A stretch of DNA of 64,000 bases from contig CAWDIV010000015.1 in assembly GCA_963802355.1 (NCBI GenBank), forward strand, positions 248,001-312,000. The letters are read 5' to 3'. The DNA is from SG8-41 sp963802355. GTDB taxonomy: Bacteria > Pseudomonadota > Gammaproteobacteria > Burkholderiales > SG8-41. The notes beneath the pieces are model-generated. The model saw only the letters and a program-made list of their open reading frames with translations, did no database searches and was not told the DNA's origin. Numbering within the stretch: the stretch's first letter is position 1; each line of letters opens with the position of its first letter. A program made the translations under genes and the position numbers. Shown piece by piece: positions 45,305 through 52,742 of this stretch.

Positions 45305-45892
45305 GTGGCAAGCGAACCAGACGGGGGAGGAATCTTCGCGCGGAGTTGGCGGCGCCTCCGGCGCCCCAGCACCCACTGGTCCGTGCTGGCCCTCCTGCTT
45401 CTCGGCGTCGCCGCCGGCTTTGCGCTGACGGTCGGCACCCAGGTGATGGTCGCGGTGACCGGAACCGACGCGTTCTGCGGCGGCGCCTGCCATTCGATGC
45501 AATGGGTGGCGCAGGAGCACCGCGCGAGCGTGCATGGCGCGAATCGCACCGGCGTGCGCGCCGCGTGCCACGATTGCCACATCCCGCATCACTACCCGCA
45601 CCTGCTCTGGTACAAGGCGAAGGCCGGGATCAAGGACGTGATCGGGGAGCTGCGCGGCGTCATATCGACGGAGGAAAAGTTCAAGAAAGAGCGCCTGCGC
45701 ATGGCGCAGCACGTCTGGGCGGAATACAAGGCCAATAACTCGGCCAATTGCCGCACCTGCCATCAGTTTACGCCCGAGGTGGTGGCGAAACAGAAGGACT
45801 TCGTGAAGCCGATGCACCAGCAGGTGCTGGACGGCAACGCGACCTGCATCGATTGCCACAAGGGCGTCGCCCATACGGCGCCGTCGGAGTAG
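45305..45892 (+). CDS. NapC/NirT-family membrane-anchored tetraheme cytochrome c
   Basis: 195 residues from a GTG at 45305 behind AAGGAGGCGG. N-terminal membrane helix (WSVLALLLLGVAAGFALTVG), then four heme sites: CGGACH (CxxxCH, one residue longer than usual), CHDCH, CRTCH and CIDCH. The family oxidises quinol and passes electrons to periplasmic partners, like CymA for Mtr conduits. It closes the MtrA/MtrB/cytochrome c block, so it is the likely quinol dehydrogenase for it. Confidence 0.9.
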   Translation: MASEPDGGGIFARSWRRLRRPSTHWSVLALLLLGVAAGFALTVGTQVMVAVTGTDAFCGGACHSMQWVAQEHRASVHGANRTGVRAACHDCHIPHHYPHLLWYKAKAGIKDVIGELRGVISTEEKFKKERLRMAQHVWAEYKANNSANCRTCHQFTPEVVAKQKDFVKPMHQQVLDGNATCIDCHKGVAHTAPSE

Positions 45893-45959
45893 GACACAGC
45901 CGCCACCTTCGCTCAGGAGACGTGCACCCATCGCTTCAGTGCGCGTGGGCCGTGGCGCC

Positions 45960-46928
45960 CTACATCGCTTCCGGGCCCCAGGTTTCGTTTGCGTGTCGCA
46001 GCAGGCTCGGATCCGTCCGGCAGCTCTCGACAAAGGCGCGCACGCGCGGGCTGCGCCACGCTTCGCAATAAGCCCGCCAGGCGCGCTCGAGGGAGTCGCA
46101 CCGCAGGTCAGCGGGCGCGAAGGGCAGCGCGTTCAAGAGCTTGACCTTGCCGTTGGGCACGGCGAGCAGCATCGCCTGTGGGCTCGCGAGCCGCCGCTCC
46201 ATCTCAGTAAGGATGTCCCAGGGGTAAATCGAAAGCGCAGTCACGGCGTTGCGCGATTGCGCATGTTTCCGCAGCGCGAGAACGGCAGCCTGCCAGTCAT
46301 CCTCCCGGCACGCGATACGATCCCAGTCGGCCGCCGCGCGGCCGATCCGCATGAGCGGCCCGGTGACGAACGCGCTGCAGCCCAGCGTCGACCGCCAAAT
46401 CGTAGGTTGCGATCAGCGTCATGGAGGTTCTGCCGGGTGGGAACGAACACCAGCTGCGGCGCGAGGCCGCGGGCGGCCAGCCGTGCGGATCGCGGCCGTG
46501 GCCGCATTGAAGCTCGATCCCGGGCGCACCCGCTCGTGCGTCGCCGCCTTCGCGCCGTCGACCGACACCTGCACGCACTGGACGCCGAGTCTGGCCAGCC
46601 GGTCGGCTGCCGCATCGTCGATACGGGTGCCGTCGGTTTCGATCTTCAGCGCGACGCCGCCCGCGGTGAGCAGATCGAACAGCTCCCAGCAATGGGGCGC
46701 GCCGAGCGGCTCGCCACCGCCGAATGCGACATACGGAATGCCGGAATCCACGATGCGCCGGGCGAGATCCAGCGCCTCGGCGCGATCGAGCTCATCGCGC
46801 CATGCCCGGTCGGGGCCGGACTCCTCGCAGCAAGTGATGCAGCGCGCTCCGCAGCGGTTGGTGAGCTGCCAGGCAAAGAAAAGGGGCGCGCGGTAGTCGT
46901 CTACCGCGCGCCCCACCGTTATCGGCAC
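45960..46928 (-). CDS. Radical SAM enzyme A with cysteine-poor SPASM-like tail (frameshifted)
   Basis: GTG start at 46926-46928. N-terminal SAM-cluster motif WQLTNRCGARCITCCEESGP (Cx3Cx2C), then IPYVAFGGGEPLGAPHCWEL, VALKIETDGTRIDD and VQCVQVSVDGAKAATHERV. Frame changes near 46480 and between 46440 and 46350; the C-terminal part reads AMLLAVPNGKVKLLNALPFA and ADLRCDSLERAWRAYCEAW. This is the place of the SPASM/twitch domain, but most auxiliary-cluster cysteines are absent. Homologous to the radical SAM genes at 47211 and 49144. Last gene of the PqqD/peptide operon. Confidence 0.85.
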
Positions 46929-46977
46929 GGAAGCCCCGGGAAGCTCTCAGCTACTGGGGTATTTTGAATTCAGTTCA

Positions 46978-47003
46978 GATTTTCGGGCACACGCCCGAAA
47001 ATC
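46978..47003 (-). promoter_or_regulatory. 11-bp stem-loop between peptide gene and radical SAM A
   Basis: GATTTTCGGGC (46978-46988) pairs perfectly with GCCCGAAAATC (46993-47003) around a 4-base loop. On the minus strand it starts one base after the peptide stop codon. No T-run follows, so it may be a processing or stabilising hairpin, or a partial terminator that raises peptide over enzyme level, as often found behind RiPP precursor genes. Confidence 0.75.
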
Positions 47004-47159
47004 TCAGGTAAAGCGGATATACGGCTGGGCCATGACCTGCTCGGAGACATCCTCCATCTTGGGCGTCTCCCAGTTCATCTGCGCACCCGGGTTGATCTTT
47101 TCGACCTTTGTTTCCTGTTCCGTCTTCTCGCCCTGCAGGTTCACTTTCATGTCGCCCAT
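47004..47159 (-). CDS. PqqA-like 51-residue precursor peptide
   Basis: ATG at 47157-47159 behind GGAGGAAAT, the best ribosome binding site of the operon; stop at 47004-47006. Charged N-terminal leader (MGDMKVNLQGEKTEQETKVE), then MNWETPKMEDVSEQVMAQPY and a short tail. Spacing W30-x2-P33-x3-D37-x9-Y47 equals that of PqqA (W-x2-P-x3-D/E-x9-Y). The PqqA crosslink glutamate, four residues before Tyr, is Met43 here; a Glu lies at 40. Flanked by radical SAM genes, with a PqqD-like gene in the same operon. A RiPP precursor is the natural reading; the product is unknown. Confidence 0.8.
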   Translation of the reverse strand: MGDMKVNLQGEKTEQETKVEKINPGAQMNWETPKMEDVSEQVMAQPYIRFT

Positions 47160-47210
47160 ATTTCCTCCGATTTGACTCAGACTCGGTGAAACCGCTCAAC
47201 CGGCGCCAGA

Positions 47211-48160
47211 TTAGTTGGCATCGGCGTGATGCATTTCGCTCTCGTGTGCGTGCGGCGAACGCCGGCCAGCATCGGCCTCGTCTCGCCATGCGCGCGGTAC
47301 GCGCCCCACGCTTCCGTCAAGCTCTGCGCGCCGCAGGTCGGCGCAGATGTGCGGCAGCGCCGCCGCCACCTTGACCCAGCCGTTAGGCAGCACCAGCAGC
47401 GTGGCTGGCGGCTCTCGCAGGCTGGCGCGCAACGCATCGCTCAACGTGAAGGGAGAATAGCAGAATCTCCATTTCTTGGCCAAGAGTCGCTGCCTCTCGC
47501 GCCAGGAGCGCGCGTAGTCCGGTCCATGTTCTGTGGGAGGTTCCAGCCTGCGCCCACAAGCGAGCCGCGGTGCCGACCCGCATGAGCTTGCCGGTGTTGA
47601 AGCGGAATGCGCCGAGCTCCCGCGCGCGCGCGATCACCGCCCCGGCTTCGTGCAGGTTGAGGCGCGTCGGGGCAAACGTGATTTCGAAGCGGCAGCCCCG
47701 CCTCGCGCGCGGCGCGGCAGGCGGCATGCGCCTTCGCCAGCGACCCCCCGGGACGCTGGCGCTCGTAGACCTCCTGGCTATCGCCGTCGAGGCTCACCTG
47801 GATCGAGCGGATCGGCAGCCGGGCGAGCCGCTCGGCGACACGCGCATCGAATCGCTGGCCGTTGGTTTCGATCTTGAGCTGCACCCCGGCCGTCCCCAGC
47901 GCCTCCGCGAGAGGCAGGAAGTGGGGCACGACGAGGGGCTCGCCGCCGCAGAGCATGACGTAGGGAACCTCGTTGCCGATGATCTCGCCAACGATCCGCA
48001 TCGCTTCCTCTGCGCTCAGCTCGTCGGGCAACCGCTTGCCGGGAGCCGAATCGGTGCAACAATGCAGGCACGCCAGATCGCAATCGCGCGTGATCTGCCA
48101 GGAGACGAACAGCGGCGCCCGCAGGCTGTCGATCCGGTTCGCCACAGGTTGCGGCTTCAA
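47211..48160 (-). CDS. Radical SAM enzyme B with cysteine-poor SPASM-like tail (frameshifted)
   Basis: TTG start at 48158-48160 overlaps the stop of the prenyltransferase gene. SAM-cluster motif WQITRDCDLACLHCCTDSAP, then VPYVMLCGGEPLVVPHFLPL, VQLKIETNGQRFDAR and SIQVSLDGDSQEVYERQRPG. The frame changes near 47700 (FEITFAPTRLNLHEAGAVIA follows) and near 47470; the tail reads TLLVLPNGWVKVAAALPHIC and ADLRRAE. Again the auxiliary-cluster cysteines are largely missing. The last 25 residues are His-rich. Directly upstream of the peptide gene. Confidence 0.85.
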
Positions 48161-49097
48161 TACTTTACGAGGACGCCGGCGCCGAACAGGGCAACGGCGA
48201 CGAGGTAGCAGCCGACTACGGTGCGGATGGCCGGCACGAATAGCCGGGGTGATTCATAGGTAGTGAGCGCCGCTCGCGCGCTCGATACGAGCAACGGCAG
48301 CGCCAGCAGCGCGCGCCAGGCATGCGACTGGAAACACGCCGGCGGCCACACCGATCACCACGGTAAGCAAGCCTGCTGCCGCGAGCGCGAGATAGAGCCA
48401 CACGCCGCGCCGGCGGCCGAGGCGGACGACGAGGTTGCGCTTGCCCACGAGCCGGTCCTGGTGAAAGTCGGGAATCGCGTTTACCACGGCGAGCGACATG
48501 ATCAGGAATCCCGGCACGAGCGACGCCCAGAGCGCCTCCCACGAGACGCGCGCGCGTGTGCAGGTAGAGGCTCCCCAGCACCATCCATGGCCCGTAGGAC
48601 AGCGCGATTACCGTTTCCCCCAGGCCGCGGTAGGACCAGCGAACCGGGGGCGCCTCGTAGAAGACGGCCGCGGCGCCGCCCAGCAGCGCGAAGGCGAGTA
48701 TCGGCCAACCCAGGCGCCAAGCCAGGTACACGCCCACCGCCAGCGCACCCGCGAAGGCAAGCGTCCCGATCCAGAACACGGCCCGCGTCACCGGAGGCAC
48801 ATCGGCGGGGTTGAAAATGCGGTCCGTCCCCATCTGGGCGTCGAAGAACTCGTTGAAGCACTCCACGCCGATGACCGCTAGCGTTACGCCACCCAGCCCG
48901 CTCAGGAAGAGCGCCGTATCGAATTGCCCGGCCATCGCATAGGCCCAGGCGGCGCCGAGCAGGTAGGGAAGCAGCCCGGCGGAGAGAAAGAAGCGGTAGC
49001 GTACCAGGCTCGCTACGCGCCATAGCGGGCGCCACGGGGACTGCACAGCACTGGCATGCTGGTGCGGAATTGCGGAACTCCCCTCGAACTCGGTCAT
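48157..49097 (-). CDS. UbiA-family prenyltransferase (two frameshifts)
   Basis: ATG at 49095-49097. Polytopic membrane protein with the two Asp-rich sites of the family: NEFFDAQMGTDRIFNP (first) and NAIPDFHQDRLVGKRNLVVR (second, in another frame after a shift near 48540). A further shift near 48330 leads to the last helices (TVVGCYLVAVALFGAGVLVK). Closest in feel to MenA-type enzymes that prenylate an aromatic acid (SLVRYRFFLSAGLLPYLLGA). It lies between radical SAM genes B and C, which suggests that the peptide-derived product or a quinone is prenylated; this is inference. Confidence 0.85.
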
Positions 49098-49143
49098 GGC
49101 TCTCAGATGTCGGCGCACGAACGCTGTCGAGGCGACGAAATCC

Positions 49144-50146
49144 TCAAAGGTAGACCCATTGGTGCAGCGTGGCCGTCTTGCGCGGATCGGTGGCGAGGTC
49201 TTCGACGAATTGCGCCGACGCGCGGATCCTGCCACGCGCTCTGGAAGCGCCCCCAGATCTCGCCGAGCGTCTGCCGGCGCAGGTCGCCGCACACGAACGG
49301 CAGCGCGTTGATGAGCTTCACCAGGCCGTTGGGGAGCACGATCAGCAGCGCCGCCGGATGGTGCAGGCGGTAGCGCAGCTCTTCGAGCAGCCCCATCTCG
49401 TGGAAATAGACCCGCATGCGGCCGCGGTACTCATCGACCTTGGCGTGGAGCACCTTGAAATACGCCTCGTACTGTTCTTCTGACGGCGCCAGCCGGTGCC
49501 AGGTCTTGACCGCATTCCCGGTGTACATGGTGCGCCCGGTGTAGAAGCTGTAGGCCCCGAGCTCAGCGGCCAGGTCCACCGCCGCGCCGATCTCGTGCGC
49601 GTTGAACTTCGTGGGCGAGTAGTTGATCTCGATCGGCACGCCGGCCGCGTGCAGGTTCTTCACACCCTGGAGCGCCCGGTCGAAGTCCCCGCGCACCCGC
49701 ATGCGGTTGAAGGTCTCGCGCGAGGCGCCGTCGAGGCTCACCTGCACTGCCTTCACGCCGAGCGCCTTCAGGCGCGCGCAATTCTCCGGGCTCAAGGAAT
49801 GGCCGTTGGTCTCGATCTTGAGCTGGCCGTTGCGCGAGCAGATGTACTGCACCATGTCGAAGAAGCGGGGATGCACCATCGGCTCGCCACCCGAGAACGA
49901 GAGGTAAGGAACCTCGAGGTCCATAACCTGCTCCAGGAAGCGGAAGGCGTCCTCGTCGCTCAGCTCGTCGTGAAACGCCTTGCCGGGGCCGCTTTCCTCG
50001 ATGCAATGCAGGCACGCGAGGTCGCATTCATTGGTGACCTGCCAGGCGATGTAGAGCGGCGCGCCCAGATCGCCGGACTCCGTGGTGGCCGGCGTGGTCG
50101 TCGGCACCGGGACATCATTGCCGATGCTGTTTGCCGGCGCCGCCAC
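49144..50146 (-). CDS. Radical SAM enzyme C with cysteine-poor SPASM-like tail (one frameshift)
   Basis: GTG at 50144-50146 behind GGAGGATTGATCCG, 4 bases after the PqqD-like stop. SAM-cluster motif WQVTNECDLACLHCIEESGP, then VPYLSFSGGEPMVHPRFFDM, LKIETNGHSLSPENCARL, VKAVQVSLDGASRETFNRM and PIEINYSPTKFNAHEIG. Tail LIVLPNGLVKLINALPFVCG, DLRRQTLGEIWGRFQ, with a single Cys where SPASM/twitch domains have several. A one-base shift near 49210 precedes the true end (FVEDLATDPRKTATLHQWVY). The best preserved of the three paralogues and the likely main peptide-modifying enzyme. Confidence 0.88.
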
Positions 50147-50150
50147 CGGA

Positions 50151-50402
50151 TCAATCCTCCACCAGTCCTTTTTGCCGCAACTCGGAGATAAAGGCAATCG
50201 CCTCGCGCTCGATCGCGCCGCCGTCATCGTGGAAGCGCGCCTTCAGCCGCGCGGGGATGCCGGCTGCATCGCTTCCCGCCTGGATCTCCCGCACCACTGC
50301 GGTCGCGGTGGGATTGAGCGTATAGACTTTCTCGGAGCGCGTCTCGAACAGCACGCCGCCGAACTTCTCTTCACGGAACTTGACGTATTTCGCGAGTTTC
50401 AT
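50151..50402 (-). CDS. PqqD-like peptide chaperone (RiPP recognition element)
   Basis: 83 residues from ATG 50400-50402. PqqD/RRE-type winged helix: KYVKFREEKFGGVLFETRSE, VYTLNPTATAVVREIQAG, then helices to ELRQKGLVED. The sequence KFGGVLFE...VYTLNPTA is the usual beta-hairpin and helix entry of PqqD and MftB proteins, which bind the leader of the precursor peptide and present it to the radical SAM enzyme. First gene of the operon, divergent from nrfHA. Confidence 0.87.
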   Translation of the reverse strand: MKLAKYVKFREEKFGGVLFETRSEKVYTLNPTATAVVREIQAGSDAAGIPARLKARFHDDGGAIEREAIAFISELRQKGLVED

Positions 50403-50603
50403 CGGAGCGGTTTTTGCTGAGCGCAATTATAGCGAGGAAACCCGTTGGGGTGCCGTGCGAGCCTGCCGGCTCCTCCACTCAGCCGCCAGACCCTTGCCCC
50501 TTGGTTCAATAGCTTGAAGACGAGAAATCATGTAGCCTGATACAGTTATGCGGGTCTGCGCTTTTCTGACGATACAACAACAGTCATAAGCGAGAAGTTG
50601 CAC

Positions 50604-51134
50604 ATGTCGGGAGCGCCACTCTTGGGAGAAAAGGGAGACGCCCGCGGCGCTATCGTCCTCGCGATCCTGCTCGGCATGCTCGCGGGTATCGGCGGCTTCA
50701 CGTTCCTCTACGCCGAGGGCTTATCGTACATGAGCGATGACCCGAAGGTGTGCGTGAACTGCCACATCATGCAGCCGCAGTACGATTCATGGCAGAAAGC
50801 GAGCCACCACACCGTCGCCACCTGTGTCGATTGCCATCTGCCGCACAGCTTCTTCCGCAAGTATCTCTCCAAGGCCGAGAACGGCTATCACCATTCGCGG
50901 GCTTTCACGTTCCAGGATTTCCACGAGCCGATCATGATTACGGCTAAGAGCAGCCGGATCCTCCAGGAGAACTGCCTGAACTGTCACGGCGGCCTAGTGC
51001 ACGAGCAGATCGCCCGCGCCGCGGATGGCTCCGGCGAGGTGCGCTGCGTCCATTGCCACAGCTCCGTAGGGCACGGCGAGGCCACAGGCGTCGGCCGGCG
51101 CGCTGAAGCGGGGCATAAAGGAGAAACGCCATGA
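50604..51134 (+). CDS. nrfH: Cytochrome c nitrite reductase small subunit NrfH
   Basis: 176 residues from ATG 50604 (a TTG two codons upstream is possible). Membrane anchor (GAIVLAILLGMLAGIGGFTF), then four heme sites CVNCH, CVDCH, CLNCH and CVHCH. The order CVNCHIMQPQYDSWQKASHH and CVDCHLPHSFFRKYLSKAEN is typical for NrfH. Oxidises menaquinol and feeds NrfA. The stop overlaps the nrfA start by 4 bases. Confidence 0.93.
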   Translation: MSGAPLLGEKGDARGAIVLAILLGMLAGIGGFTFLYAEGLSYMSDDPKVCVNCHIMQPQYDSWQKASHHTVATCVDCHLPHSFFRKYLSKAENGYHHSRAFTFQDFHEPIMITAKSSRILQENCLNCHGGLVHEQIARAADGSGEVRCVHCHSSVGHGEATGVGRRAEAGHKGETP

Positions 51135-52625
51135 GAAAAACCCAACGAGGCGCTACGCGCGCTGCGATGATAGTCACGATCGTGGCGGTGGCCGCCGCCG
51201 TGGCGGTCGTCACCGCGCTCCTCGTCAATATCATTCAGCGCAAGAGCGAAGCGCGCAATCCCTATGTGCGCTTGACCGAAGTCACCGAAGACACCACCGA
51301 TCCTAAGCCGTGGGGTGTCAACTGGCCGAAGCAGTACCGACTCGTACCTCCTCACGGCCCAGACGACGCAGACGCGCTTCGGCGGACACGGCGGGAGCGA
51401 GGCGCTGCCGGAGCAGAAGATCGCACGCGACCCGTGGTTGAAGCGGATGTTCCTGGGTTACGCGTTTTCCATCGACTATCGCGACCGGCGCGGCCACGCC
51501 TACATGCTGGCGGACCAGGAAGCCACCCAGCGGCTCACGAAACCGCAGACCGGCTCGTGCCTGCACTGCCACGCCGCCGTGATGCCGCTCTATCGCGAGC
51601 TGGGCAAGGGCGACGCGGCAAAGGGCCTCGCGGAGAGCTACAAATTCTCTTACCAGGATCTCAACAAGAAGCTGCATGATTCCGGTCACGCGCACCCGGT
51701 CACCTGCGTCGACTGCCACGACCCCAAGACCATGCAGTTGCGCGTCACGCGCCCGGGCTTCATCGAGGGCATCCGCATGCTCGCGGCGTCGGATGCGCCG
51801 GTTGCGCACCTGCCGTCAATCCAGCGCTGGCGGGAGACCGACAAGTCGCGGCCCTACGATCCGAACGTCGAGGCATCGCGCACCGAAATGCGCTCCTACG
51901 TCTGCGGCCAGTGCCACGTCGAGTACTACTGCTCTTCGCAGATGCCCCTCACTTTCCCGTGGGGCAAGGGGCTGCGGGCGGGCGACGTGGAGAAGTTCTG
52001 GAACGAAACGAAATTCGCTGACGGCACGCGGTTCTTCGATTACAAGCACGCCGAGACCGGCGCGCCCATCCTCAAGGCGCAGCATCCGGAATTCGAGCTG
52101 TGGAGCCAGGGCGTGCACGCGCGCTCCGGCGTCGCGTGCGCCGACTGCCACATGCCCTACCGGCGCGACGGAGCGGCCAAGATCTCCGATCATTGGGTGC
52201 GCAGCCCCCTCCTCAACATCAACAGCGCATGCCAAACGTGCCATCGGATGCCGGAGGAGGAGATCAAGGCGCGGGTGGACGCGATCCAGACTCGCAACTT
52301 CGAGCTGATGCAGCGCGGCGGCGTGGCTATCGTGGCGCTGATCGATGCGATCGTCGCGGCGAAGAAAGAGGGCGCGACCGAGGCGCAGCTGCAGCCGGCC
52401 CTCGAGCTGCAGCGCAAGGCGCAGTGGCGGCTCGACTTCATCGCGGCGGAAAACTCCATGGGCTTCCATGCGCCGCAGGAAGCGGCGATGGTGCTCGGCG
52501 AGGCACTCGACTACGCGCGGCAGGGCGAACTTGCTGCGGCGCGCTGGAAATCGCCGGTGAAGGCCGCAGCGGCAGCGCCCGCTGCCGCCCCAGCGGAAGG
52601 CAAGGGGCCCAAGCAGAAGCCGTGA
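51131..52625 (+). CDS. nrfA: Cytochrome c552 nitrite reductase NrfA, all-CxxCH form (one frameshift)
   Basis: ATG 51131; N-terminal helix AAMIVTIVAVAAAVAVVTAL, WGVNWPKQY, then an extra base near 51342 and the rest in the next frame (DSYLLTAQTTQTRFGGHGGS). Five heme sites: CLHCH, CVDCH, CGQCH, CADCH and CQTCH. Most NrfA have CxxCK at the active-site heme (first in sequence); here it is CxxCH, as in a known minority clade. Catalytic Tyr and Gln-type motif YVCGQCHVEYYC is present. Ala/Pro-rich C-terminal tail. Reduces nitrite to ammonium in the periplasm. Confidence 0.92.
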
Positions 52626-52665
52626 AAGCCGCAGAGGGAGACTGATTCGGCTTATTGGGGTCGCG

Positions 52666-52681
52666 TTGGACCAAAGTCCAA
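52666..52681. promoter_or_regulatory. Small palindrome upstream of fumarase gene
   Basis: TTGGAC, CAAA, GTCCAA forms a 6-bp hairpin between nrfA and the fumarase start. Too short for a terminator; it could be an operator half-site pair, but it matches no site I know. Confidence 0.35.
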
Positions 52682-52742
52682 GTGTGCCAGGGTAACGGCT
52701 CCAGTATGCTCCATGCGCTGGTCCAATGAGCCGGAGGATTTC

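Noticed and set aside
42746..46033. A 1095-codon open frame antisense to the cytochrome and porin genes
   Set aside because: High third-position GC opens the opposite strand. The sense genes have heme motifs, signal peptides and ribosome binding sites, and the antisense product shows no domain.
50427..50603. FNR-type site in the pqqD/nrfH divergent gap
   Set aside because: TTCAATAGCTTGAA is palindromic but does not fit TTGAT-N4-ATCAA; no convincing match found.
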